Part shown: positions 57,266 through 64,000 of the stretch, one piece after another
Position numbering within the stretch: position 1 is the stretch's first letter
Layout of the letters: every line of letters begins with the position of its first letter
NCBI RefSeq assembly: GCF_051414135.1
Contig: NZ_JBLKOA010000001.1
Coordinates: forward strand, 186,001-250,000
Length of the DNA stretch: 64,000 nucleotides
From: Halovenus halobia
GTDB taxonomy: Archaea; Halobacteriota; Halobacteria; Halobacteriales; Haloarculaceae
Reading direction: 5' to 3'
Notes under the pieces: model-generated
The model's database searches: none
What the model saw: the letters and a program-made list of their open reading frames with translations, nothing else
What the model was told of the DNA's origin: nothing
Position numbers and translations under genes: made by a program

Positions 57266-58156
57266 ATGCTCCGCCTCGCCGTGGCGACCAACGCGGAAAC
57301 GTACGAGCGGATGCACAAGCCGCTCCGCGAGCGGGGAATCGACCCCAGACATATCGAGACAGCCGAACGGTCAGTATCACTTGCGTCGGGAGCGTCAGCC
57401 TACCATTCTACCGACGCCGAGGAGCCGTTCGATGTCGGCTTCGTCTTCCCGTCCCGAATTGCCGAGGGCGGTGTCGCAAGTGGCTTGCTGGACATCCCGT
57501 GGGTGAACGGCCGCGAGGAGATTCTCCGCTCGCGATTCAAAGGCGAGACGCTGGCTCGACTGTCGACCGCCGACGTGCCAGTCCCGGATTCAGTCGTGGT
57601 CTCAGACCCAACCGACGAATCGACGCTGCAGGCGGCCTTCGCGCAGTTCGACCCCCCGGTCGTAATCAAACCAAACTCGACGACCCGTGGTGTCGGCGTT
57701 GCGAAGGCACACGACCTCGATTCCTTCCTTGGTATTTGCGATTATCTCGACTTGGTTCACGACTACAAGGCGACTGGCGACCAATCGTTTCTCGTGCAGG
57801 AGTATTTGCCGGGAGCGCGAGACTATCGCGTGATGCTCGTTGATGGGACAGTCGTCGGCGCGGTTGAGCGTCGTCTCCCCAACGAGGCACTGGAGTCTGG
57901 ACAGTGGAAACACAACGTTCACCGCGGCGCAGAGGCGACTGGTGTGACGTTGGAACCACCACTGCGTGACCTTGCTGAACAGGCAGCCCATGCCCTCGAC
58001 ATCCCGTGGCTCGGCGTCGATTTGCTCGTCACCGATGAGCGGGCTGTGGTCAACGAGACGAACGCCCGGCCGACGATCGACGCCGCCACGAAGTACGAGG
58101 ACGGCTTCTGGGACGACGTGGCCTCCCTCGTCCGCGACCAGCGACGTTCGACGTGA
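57266..58156 (+). CDS. ATP-grasp ligase (RimK/LysX-like)
   Basis: A 296-residue enzyme with an ATP-grasp fold: substrate-side N-terminal domain (1-105), then VVIKPNSTTRGVGVAKA, FLVQEYLPGARDYRVMLVDG, and the metal-binding VNETNARPTID near the end. It joins a carboxylate to an amine or thiol using ATP. The family includes RimK and alpha-aminoadipate ligases, and the exact substrate is unknown. The start at 57266 (MLRLAVATNAETY) fits the fold. It is divergent from the KaiC gene across 89 bp and upstream of radB. Confidence 0.85.
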   Translation: MLRLAVATNAETYERMHKPLRERGIDPRHIETAERSVSLASGASAYHSTDAEEPFDVGFVFPSRIAEGGVASGLLDIPWVNGREEILRSRFKGETLARLSTADVPVPDSVVVSDPTDESTLQAAFAQFDPPVVIKPNSTTRGVGVAKAHDLDSFLGICDYLDLVHDYKATGDQSFLVQEYLPGARDYRVMLVDGTVVGAVERRLPNEALESGQWKHNVHRGAEATGVTLEPPLRDLAEQAAHALDIPWLGVDLLVTDERAVVNETNARPTIDAATKYEDGFWDDVASLVRDQRRST

Positions 58157-58197
58157 TACTGATCCTTATATGATGGTGGGTCACAAGCATCCAGATA

Positions 58198-58881
58198 GTG
58201 ACAGACTCGATTTCGACCGGATGCGAGCCGATTGATGACCTGCTTGGCGGTGGCTTCGAGCGGTCTGCGGTCACACAAATCTACGGCGCGCCGGCAGCAG
58301 GCAAGAGCAATATTGTGCTCTCCGCTGCTGTCGAGGTGGCCGCGGCTGGCGGCTCTGCGCTGTACATCGACACTGAGGGGATGCCGGTCGAACGCCTCAA
58401 ACAACTCGCCGAGCCATACGAGGACGATGTCGAAACAATTGCCTCTCGTATCATTATCACTGAGGCTGTCGATTTCGCCGAACAACAGGAAGCAGTGCAG
58501 GACGCCGCAGAGTTTGCAGAGCAGGTTGATTTCATCGCGCTGGACAGCGCGACGGGGTTCTACCGGCTGGAACGGACCGAGCAGGACGAGGGTGACGCGT
58601 TGCGGGCGGTGGGTCGTCAGATTACACATCTGCTCTCGCTGGCGCGCAAACACGACCTCGCGGTGGCGTTCACCAATCAAGTCTACACCAACCCGGACAA
58701 CGACGCAACGAGTGGGCTTGGCGGCCACACGCTCGACCACTGGTCGGCGATGATTCTTCGCCTCGACCGTTTCCGTGGTGGGAACCGCCGCGCAACACTG
58801 GAGAAACACCACAGCAAGGAGGCTGGCGGGACTGCGCAGTTCCGGATCACTGACAGCGGGTTGGTCGGCGCGAACCGTTAG
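58198..58881 (+). CDS. radB: DNA repair and recombination protein RadB
   Basis: A 227-residue RecA/RadA-fold protein, without the N-terminal domain of RadA, which is the hallmark of RadB. Walker A is GAPAAGKSN (about 30-38), Walker B is IALDSATG, and the C-terminal LEKHHSKEAGGTAQFRITD is diagnostic. RadB is a recombination mediator helping RadA. The start is a GTG at 58198. It lies 41 nt after the ATP-grasp gene. Confidence 0.93.
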   Translation: MTDSISTGCEPIDDLLGGGFERSAVTQIYGAPAAGKSNIVLSAAVEVAAAGGSALYIDTEGMPVERLKQLAEPYEDDVETIASRIIITEAVDFAEQQEAVQDAAEFAEQVDFIALDSATGFYRLERTEQDEGDALRAVGRQITHLLSLARKHDLAVAFTNQVYTNPDNDATSGLGGHTLDHWSAMILRLDRFRGGNRRATLEKHHSKEAGGTAQFRITDSGLVGANR

Positions 58882-58930
58882 CAGGTGGCCAGCAGACACG
58901 CTAAAGAGGGGGCGGCGTGAACGAGCGGCT

Positions 58931-59710
58931 ATGGACGAACTCGAGGGAGCCACAGCGTTTGTCACCGGCGCGAGCCAGGGTATCGGCGAAGAAATTGCGG
59001 TCACGCTTGCTGAGTATGGCGTCAACGTCGCGCTGGCGGCGCGCTCGGATGGCATCTACGAGACAGCCGACAGAATCGACGCGCCAGAGCAGACCCTCGC
59101 CGTCGAGACGGACGTGACCGACGAGGCCACCGTTGAGGCTTCGATTGCGGAGACTGTCGAGACCTTCGGCGGACTGGACATTCTCGTCAACAACGCGGGT
59201 ATCGAAGGTCCGACCGCGCCGGTCGGCGAAATCGATACCGAGGCGTTCACCCAGATGACGGACGTGAAAGTGACTGGGCCGTTCCTCTGTCTGAAACACG
59301 CCGTCTCTCACCTCCGTGAGAGCGACCGTGGGACAGTCGTCAATATCTCCTCAATCGGCGGAAAGCGCCCGTATCCGAATCGGACGCCGTACGCGGCAGC
59401 CAACATGGCGATGATTGGAATGAGTCGGACGTGGGCACACGAACTTGGGGGTGACGAGATTACTGTCAATACGATCTGTCCCGGGCCGGTCGAAGGGCCA
59501 CGGATCGAGCGCGTCATCGAAGCACAGGCCGAGGAGCGTGACCTCCCGCCCGAAACCGTCCGCGAGGAGGAGTTTTTCTCCGACCTCGCGCTCTCGGAGT
59601 TCATCGACCCAGACAGTATTGCTGAAATGATCGCCTATCTTGCCAGTGACGCGGGGCGACAGATAACCGCACAGGATATCAACGTCGACGCCGGGATGAC
59701 GTGGTACTGA
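58931..59710 (+). CDS. SDR family oxidoreductase with Asn in place of the catalytic Lys
   Basis: A 259-residue short-chain dehydrogenase. The NAD(P)-binding glycine motif is TGASQGIGEE (12-21), with NNAG (87-90), the catalytic Ser in NISSIGG (138-144) and Tyr154. The usual Tyr-x-x-x-Lys reads YAAAN, with Asn158. This loses the Lys that lowers the pKa of the Tyr. The rest, including PGPVEGPRIERV and the C-terminus, is intact. It could be a weak or non-classical enzyme. The start at 58931 (MDELEGATAFVTG) is set by the fold. A 49-bp gap separates it from radB. Confidence 0.9.
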   Translation: MDELEGATAFVTGASQGIGEEIAVTLAEYGVNVALAARSDGIYETADRIDAPEQTLAVETDVTDEATVEASIAETVETFGGLDILVNNAGIEGPTAPVGEIDTEAFTQMTDVKVTGPFLCLKHAVSHLRESDRGTVVNISSIGGKRPYPNRTPYAAANMAMIGMSRTWAHELGGDEITVNTICPGPVEGPRIERVIEAQAEERDLPPETVREEEFFSDLALSEFIDPDSIAEMIAYLASDAGRQITAQDINVDAGMTWY

Positions 59711-59763
59711 TTGATTGAGAGAAGATAGCACGATTCATAACCCTCCGTCTCCTCCGGGCGAGT

Positions 59764-59943
59764 ATGAGTGTTATTGAGCCCCCGACGGACCGAAGCTGTG
59801 AACGGTGCGGACGTGTCGAGCGGTGGGACGACCAGCAACAAACCTTCGTTGCCGCCGACCAGAACGAACCGGGCCGCCCGCACTGTCTGCACGAGTGGGA
59901 TATCAACGGCCAGTACAACCCTCTACAGGAATCTGAATCCTGA
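59764..59943 (+). CDS. HEWD family small zinc protein
   Basis: A 59-residue protein: a CxxC pair (Cys12 and Cys15, SCERCG) and a third Cys near the HEWD motif (HCLHEWDINGQYN, about 42-54). This is the small haloarchaeal HEWD family, named for that motif, which is expected to bind zinc. The gene is short but clearly coding, with a good codon pattern. Its stop is at 59941-59943 and the cutA ATG begins one base later, so the two are co-translated. Function unknown. Confidence 0.85.
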   Translation: MSVIEPPTDRSCERCGRVERWDDQQQTFVAADQNEPGRPHCLHEWDINGQYNPLQESES

Positions 59944-59944
59944 G

Positions 59945-60265
59945 ATGCCGACGGCGTATATCACCGCGCCGCCTGACGCTGCCGAGGACATTGCTCGTCA
60001 CCTCGTCGAAGACCATCTCGCGGCCTGTGTGAATATTCTCGACTGTCAGTCGGTCTACCGCTGGGATGGCGAGATTCACGACGACGAGGAACGTCTCCTG
60101 CTGGCGAAAACGACTGACGACCGGTACGACTCACTGAAAGAACGGGTCGTCGAACTGCATCCATACGAGGTGCCCTGCGTCGAACGCTTCGAGGAGACAG
60201 ACCTGCTCGACTCGTTTGCCGAGTGGCGCGAGGACGCGACGCAGGAAGACAGCCGGACCGCGTGA
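59945..60265 (+). CDS. cutA: Divalent cation tolerance protein CutA
   Basis: A 106-residue CutA1 protein, a small ferredoxin-like fold that forms very stable trimers. Conserved stretches are HLVEDHLAACVNILDCQSVY (about 20-39), WDGEIHDDEERLLLAKT and LHPYEVPCVERF. It is linked to copper and other metal tolerance. The start at 59945 (MPTAYITAPPD) is the family start. It sits one base after the HEWD stop, and converges with the membrane-protein gene 14 nt downstream. Confidence 0.95.
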   Translation: MPTAYITAPPDAAEDIARHLVEDHLAACVNILDCQSVYRWDGEIHDDEERLLLAKTTDDRYDSLKERVVELHPYEVPCVERFEETDLLDSFAEWREDATQEDSRTA

Positions 60266-60279
60266 ACTCGGTGTCGGCG

Positions 60280-61332
60280 TCAGAGGTACGGGACTGCAGA
60301 CGCGTCGAAGACTCCCGCGAAGACAAGTAGTGTAACGATTAGACTCGCTACAAGCAAGGCACCGAACCCAGGGTCGACGTGTGTGTCACCGTGGGCGTAC
60401 ACCACTCGCTGGACGAGTTCACCGAGCACTGCGCCACTTACCCCGAAGGCTGTTCCGACCAGCAACCCGACCGGGAGCGTTCCACCCACGGCGAGCGCGC
60501 CGATGGCTGCCGGCAGCGCAATGTGGTGTGTGACCGGAACCGGGTACTCACGGACTCTGCGGCCAGCAACCACTCCGAACAGACTGGCGAGGGCGAGCCC
60601 AAACGGTAACAGCACACTCTCGGAGACGAGTGCAATCGCCGCGGCGAGAGCGCCGCCAACGACGCCCACTCCGAGGACGACGAGCGGTTCGTAGTAGCTG
60701 GGTTGCCACGGTTCGACCACGTGGCGGCCGGCGATTCCCTCGCTGGTCTCGTGGCCGCCGTCGCCCCAGTACGCTCCTGCCCGGAACGGCGACATATCGA
60801 GCACTCCTGTGCCGTCGAAGCGACCGAGTACCGGGTAGCCGACAGTCAGGCGGGCAAGCAGCCCCGACCCGACCACGGCGAAGGCAACCGCGTCCACCGG
60901 CAGGAGACTGCCAACGGCGGCCAACCCGACGCCAAGTAGTCCGAAGACGCCGCCGACAGCCAGCGCTGCTGGTCGGTCGTACAGCGGTTGTCGAATTTGC
61001 TTTGCCTGATGGTACCGAAACGCTGTGTCGACTGTCCCCTTCCGACCCGCGTAGGCCGCCGCGCCGACGCCGCCAGCGAAGGCAACGTGTGGACCCAGCA
61101 GTGGCCCGAGGCCAAGCGCTGAGAGTGGCCCCGCAGTCAGTGGCGCAGCGTCGACGCCCAGTGTCGCAACCAGCCCAACAGCACGGCCGTCGACAAACAG
61201 TTGTGCGAGTTCGCCGACAACGATAGCGAGGCCGGACAGCGCGAGCGCGGCGAGGGCTCCAACTGCAGCCCCGAGGACACCGCCGACGAACCCGGCCAGC
61301 AAGACGAGTAACGTCCCGACGGCCAGTATCAT
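60280..61332 (-). CDS. Polytopic membrane protein, haloarchaeal, unknown function
   Basis: A 350-residue protein with about eight to nine hydrophobic segments rich in Gly, Ala, Val and Leu, and a conserved-looking soluble loop in the middle (RFDGTGVLDMSPFRAGAYWG, about 171-190). No transporter signature is recognised. The start is at 61332, immediately preceded by a 7-bp-stem hairpin. It is read toward cutA and ends 14 nt from it. Confidence 0.8.
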   Translation of the reverse strand: MILAVGTLLVLLAGFVGGVLGAAVGALAALALSGLAIVVGELAQLFVDGRAVGLVATLGVDAAPLTAGPLSALGLGPLLGPHVAFAGGVGAAAYAGRKGTVDTAFRYHQAKQIRQPLYDRPAALAVGGVFGLLGVGLAAVGSLLPVDAVAFAVVGSGLLARLTVGYPVLGRFDGTGVLDMSPFRAGAYWGDGGHETSEGIAGRHVVEPWQPSYYEPLVVLGVGVVGGALAAAIALVSESVLLPFGLALASLFGVVAGRRVREYPVPVTHHIALPAAIGALAVGGTLPVGLLVGTAFGVSGAVLGELVQRVVYAHGDTHVDPGFGALLVASLIVTLLVFAGVFDASAVPYL

Positions 61333-61357
61333 CGCTGCCCTCCGGCGACCGGCAGCG
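61333..61357 (-). promoter_or_regulatory. Hairpin adjoining the start codon of the membrane-protein gene
   Basis: Perfect 7-bp stem CGCTGCC / GGCAGCG with an 11-nt loop, ending at the base before the ATG (61332). On the mRNA, the loop and the 3' arm contain GGAGG, a possible Shine-Dalgarno, so folding could hide it. A weak and short structure; regulation is an inference. Confidence 0.35.
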
Positions 61358-61435
61358 CTGGCTCACCATCGGCGAAGCAGTTCATTACCAGCCACTCCGT
61401 CCAGGTGGCTCATAGTTGTGACGCTGTTCGCCCGG

Positions 61436-62185
61436 TCACATGTACATCCGGTCCGCGTAGAAATCCCGGTCGTCGCGCGATTGCTCGGCGGCTTCGAGTT
61501 CGGCCATCCGCTCGCCGAGTGTCTCGTAGTGCGTCTTGATTTTCTGGGAGAGGTCTTCGAGACTGCTCTGGTCGACGCTGAAGTCGTATACTGACTCCAG
61601 CGCGTCGAGAAAGAGCAAGGCAGCGTCAACATCCGGGCCGGGCGGATGCGCAGGGGTGACGTATACTCCTGTCGGGGGTGCATCTTCCGTGAGGCTGTTA
61701 CTGAGGAATTCGCCGGGGACGCCGTCTAACACGCCGCCGCTCATCGGTTGGAGCTCACCGTTTAGCCGTTGCTCACGGTACGGTTCGGTCGCGACGAAAA
61801 ACACCTGATGGTCTTCGGGTGCATGCTCGTAGGGAACCGGGTGCAACATCGCAATCTCCGCAATCTCAGCGTCTGCGGCCCACTGGGTGACCTGTTCGAC
61901 GAACGGACGTGCGGCAAACGGTGGGACGAACAGTTCGCTCAACAGGACGACAATATCCGTATTCTCGAGGTCATACAGGCGGGTGTGATGACGGGGGACA
62001 CCGTCCTCGAAGGGCGTGATTGCGGGCAGTTCGGCCGGCGAGATGTGGCCGATTTCTGTCGACTCGACGCTGTCGACAATGTGTGAGACGGCGGTGAGAC
62101 TCGCCATCCCGGGCGCGGCGAGGCCAACGAGCAACGTCTGTCCAGATTCGACGTCTGGACAGTTGATTGTAAAACTCCGTGACAT
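61436..62185 (-). CDS. PAC2 family protein (proteasome assembly chaperone-like)
   Basis: A 249-residue soluble protein. The PAC2 fold is recognisable from GQTLLVGLAAPGMASLTAVS (about 14-33), ENTDIVVLLSELFVPP and PPTGVYVTPAHPPGPDVDAA (about 172-191), and it ends in a helical tail. Archaeal PAC2 proteins are related to the eukaryotic PAC1/PAC2 proteasome chaperones. Whether they act in proteasome assembly is not settled. The start at 62185 (MSRSFTINCPDVE) is chosen because the upstream extension is basic and lies in a non-coding-like region. Single gene. Confidence 0.9.
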   Translation of the reverse strand: MSRSFTINCPDVESGQTLLVGLAAPGMASLTAVSHIVDSVESTEIGHISPAELPAITPFEDGVPRHHTRLYDLENTDIVVLLSELFVPPFAARPFVEQVTQWAADAEIAEIAMLHPVPYEHAPEDHQVFFVATEPYREQRLNGELQPMSGGVLDGVPGEFLSNSLTEDAPPTGVYVTPAHPPGPDVDAALLFLDALESVYDFSVDQSSLEDLSQKIKTHYETLGERMAELEAAEQSRDDRDFYADRMYM

Positions 62186-62238
62186 ACGGTGTATGATTCG
62201 GCTGACCCCGGATAAAACGCTGGAAAGGCCGGAGAGGG

Positions 62239-62568
62239 TCAAGAAAGCAAGACAAACAGATTCCAGGCGGTCACGGCCACGCCGACGACGGCCAGTGCGA
62301 GGGGAATCGCAACCCGTCCTGGCGTTCCAACGAGATACCAGACAAGGAAACACGCCCCAATAAATGACAGCTTCACGCCGAGAAATCCAGAGACACCGCC
62401 GTATTCGAGGGCGTATAGGGCGACGGGCCCTGCCTCTCCTGTTCCCTCTCCGTGGAGGCCAAGCAGTGTCGTGACTGCGTCACCGAGGCCGTAGAACAGA
62501 ACTGCAACGACCCACAGCACTGGCTGATTGTCGACCACCGTCGCGACAAGTCCGGTACTTCCTGACAC
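62239..62568 (-). CDS. Small membrane protein, unknown function
   Basis: A 109-residue protein with three to four hydrophobic stretches (about 15-35, 45-68, 70-82 and 85-108). The pattern LFYGLGDAVTTLLGLHGEG has an acidic residue in the first helix, possibly functional. It lies 53 nt upstream of the PAC2 gene on the same strand. No family is recognised. Confidence 0.72.
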   Translation of the reverse strand: MSGSTGLVATVVDNQPVLWVVAVLFYGLGDAVTTLLGLHGEGTGEAGPVALYALEYGGVSGFLGVKLSFIGACFLVWYLVGTPGRVAIPLALAVVGVAVTAWNLFVLLS

Positions 62569-62605
62569 ACTCGGCGATTTGCACGCAGATATGTAAGTGT
62601 ATTCG

Positions 62606-62791
62606 TTATAGCACGACGAGCACTGTCGCCGCCGCTGCTGCTGTCAGCACGAACAACACGAGAAAATCAACGAAGGGCGAAATGTACGCAGTCGACTGTG
62701 TGCCCGACTGCTCCTCGTCTACGTCCGTCGACGCTCTACCGGATTCCGCCCGTCCCATACCCTCAGCTTCAGGACTGAGTTGCTTAAACAT
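62606..62791 (-). CDS. Tail-anchored small membrane protein
   Basis: A 61-residue protein with a soluble acidic N-terminus (about 1-37) and one C-terminal helix (FVDFLVLFVLTAAAAATVLV). It has no signal, so it would be tail-anchored with the N-terminus in the cytosol. The start at 62791 (MFKQLSPEAEG) or 62758 (MGRAESG) is possible; the first is used. The gene lies 37 nt after the FAH start-to-stop unit on the same strand. Confidence 0.65.
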   Translation of the reverse strand: MFKQLSPEAEGMGRAESGRASTDVDEEQSGTQSTAYISPFVDFLVLFVLTAAAAATVLVVL

Positions 62792-62828
62792 CGCCCTGCA
62801 ATTATCGACGCTGAAAATTGGGCCGGAC

Positions 62829-63788
62829 TCACTCGACCGTATTTTCGAGTGTCCCGACGCCGTCAACGTGCAGTGCAACAGTATTGCCCGATTCGAGGAA
62901 CTGACCGAGCTCGAGGCCACAGCCCTCGCCGACAGTTCCACTACCGAGAATGTCGCCGGGATAGAGTGTCTCGCTTTGAGAGACGTGTGCCACGATGTCG
63001 GCGAAGGAGTGATACATCTCTCCCGGTGTTCCCTCTGACCACGTCTCACCGTCAATTTCGGCGCGCATCTGTGCCGATTCCGGGTCGAAGGCGTCGGCTG
63101 TGATGAGATACGGCCCGAAAGCGTTCGCGAAATCCTTCCCTTTGGCTGGGCCGAGGCGGGCCTCCATCTCCTGGCCCTGGATGTCTCTCGCGCTGAAGTC
63201 GTTAAAGATGGTATAGCCGGCGATATACTCGTCTGCGTTCTCGGCCGGTATTTCGGTCCCTTTCTTGCCGACGACGGCAGCAATTTCGAGTTCGTAATCC
63301 ATGAGGTTGGAGTACTCGGGCCACTGGATTGTCTCGCCAGTGCCGACGACGCTGTCGGCGTTGCTCTTGTAGTAGACGGGCATCTCGTACCAGACATCTG
63401 GTGGGTCCTCACCCATCGCGTTCTTGACGTGCTCCTCGAACACCATGAAATCACGAAGCGAGTTGGGCCGTGGCACCGGGGCGAGTAGGTCCACCTCGGC
63501 CTCCTCGAACCGCAGTTGCCCCCCGCTGGGTCCGGTTTCCGCGTCCGTCTCGCTGGCGTACTCACGGGCGCGTTCGGCCGCGTCCATCGCGCGGTCCCCG
63601 CGTTGCAGGAACTCGACCATTCTCGGCGGCGCGTGGGCCTGTGCAATCGTCTCGGGGTCAGCCTCACCGTCGGCGTCGAGTGCTCCAGCGTAGGCGGTGG
63701 TTACGTCGACCAACTCGTCGTCGTCGACGACGCCAACCCGGCGCTTCGTCCCAACGCGCGTCTCGACAGCGAAACTGGCGAGTTTCAT
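62829..63788 (-). CDS. Fumarylacetoacetate hydrolase family protein
   Basis: A 319-residue enzyme. The FAH core is clear: NSLRDFMVFEEHVKNAM (about 108-124), the metal ligands in DYELEIAAVVGKKG, FNDFSARDIQGQEM, and the C-terminal GDILGSGTVGEGCGLELGQF. Members hydrolyse C-C bonds in aromatic breakdown or decarboxylate oxaloacetate. The N-terminal domain (1-100) fits this class. The start at 63788 (MKLASFAVETRVG) is the first of the fold. Confidence 0.92.
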   Translation of the reverse strand: MKLASFAVETRVGTKRRVGVVDDDELVDVTTAYAGALDADGEADPETIAQAHAPPRMVEFLQRGDRAMDAAERAREYASETDAETGPSGGQLRFEEAEVDLLAPVPRPNSLRDFMVFEEHVKNAMGEDPPDVWYEMPVYYKSNADSVVGTGETIQWPEYSNLMDYELEIAAVVGKKGTEIPAENADEYIAGYTIFNDFSARDIQGQEMEARLGPAKGKDFANAFGPYLITADAFDPESAQMRAEIDGETWSEGTPGEMYHSFADIVAHVSQSETLYPGDILGSGTVGEGCGLELGQFLESGNTVALHVDGVGTLENTVE

Positions 63789-64000
63789 GTAGCCACCCCC
63801 ATGGACGTCGCAAGTGGTCTCAGCGAGCAGGCACTGCCGTCTTCGCGTCCATTCCTCAGGTCGGCTACCGGACAGCTCGCAAACATACCTCAAACGGCGG
63901 CGGCCATCGTTGTATAGTTTCGGCCAAGGGACTGAAGCGAATTTCAGTAATTACGACTACAGAATTTTAATTCAGATTACACTTATCCCTGTACAGCCCC
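63789..64000. other. Right-hand end without a recognised gene
   Basis: 212 bp upstream of the FAH gene and up to the window edge. AT-rich at the far right (63950-63990), compatible with a promoter for a gene beyond the edge. I see no coding sequence or RNA gene; any open frame here is short or antisense-like. Confidence 0.4.

Noticed and set aside
1..64000. Prophage, integrative element or genomic island
   Set aside because: No integrase, transposase, tRNA-linked att repeat or abrupt codon change was found; genes are typical core haloarchaeal ones.

Overview
This window is chromosomal DNA from an extremely halophilic archaeon (class Halobacteria). The evidence is high-GC coding sequence, strongly acidic proteins, several twin-arginine lipoproteins, sparse Shine-Dalgarno sites with many apparently leaderless starts, and families known mainly from haloarchaea (DUF5813, DUF5815, DUF7124, DUF6149, DUF7130-type rubredoxin-like, HEWD, Bat-type regulators, sensory rhodopsins). 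I cannot name the genus. I found no rRNA, tRNA, CRISPR array, insertion sequence or integrase. The region reads as dense core chromosome, with genes often overlapping by 4 nt (ATGA) or sharing stop codons across strands.

Layout. 0-5.4 kb: a truncated pilin-like gene, a GNAT / sugar-nucleotidyltransferase / zinc-ribbon group, and a TrkA-type NAD-binding protein bracketed by two 76-residue stand-alone AsnC ligand-binding (RAM) proteins. 5.8-12.7 kb: a complete dipeptide/oligopeptide ABC importer (dppABCDF order). 12.7-18.6 kb: small conserved haloarchaeal genes, an FAD oxidoreductase, a NYN-domain nuclease-like protein and a rubredoxin-like protein. 18.7-21.1 kb: a sensory rhodopsin II pair (htrII-sopII). 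21-29.8 kb: an OBG-type GTPase, a bactofilin/halofilin-like protein, a secreted phospholipase D-like protein, a DUF4382 lipoprotein, an S1-OB-DHH phosphoesterase and FAD synthetase. 29.9-35.4 kb: a radical SAM/HhH protein and the de novo NAD operon nadA-nadB-nadC. 35.4-37.8 kb: a sensory rhodopsin I pair (htrI-sopI). 37.8-45.3 kb: hisS, a lipoprotein, a large Bat-like multi-sensor regulator, a fused NAD kinase/inositol-monophosphatase-type protein and a CBS protein. 45.5-53.6 kb: a MinD-like ATPase, a type 1 IPP isomerase homologue, an Lhr-type helicase, the NAD(P)HX repair enzyme and small membrane and lipoproteins. 53.6-64 kb: a histidine kinase plus dual-domain KaiC-like ATPase operon, an ATP-grasp ligase, radB, an SDR, HEWD, cutA, membrane proteins, a PAC2 protein and an FAH-family hydrolase.

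Three themes tie the window together. First, light and environment sensing: two complete phototaxis receptor-transducer pairs lie 14 kb apart, with a Bat-like sensor-regulator 2 kb beyond the second and a KaiC/histidine-kinase operon further on. The residues that link SRII to HtrII, and those that distinguish SRI from SRII, can be read directly. Second, NAD(P) and flavin metabolism: nadABC, a kinase-phosphatase fusion that could set the NAD/NADP ratio, Nnr, FAD synthetase and several NAD/FAD enzymes. Third, likely repurposed enzymes with a missing signature or catalytic residue: the MinD-like ATPase, the IPP isomerase homologue and the SDR.

The best candidates for something undescribed are the kinase-first NAD kinase/phosphatase fusion, the TrkA protein with its two RAM-only partners and symmetrical intergenic repeats, and the KaiC-histidine kinase operon.
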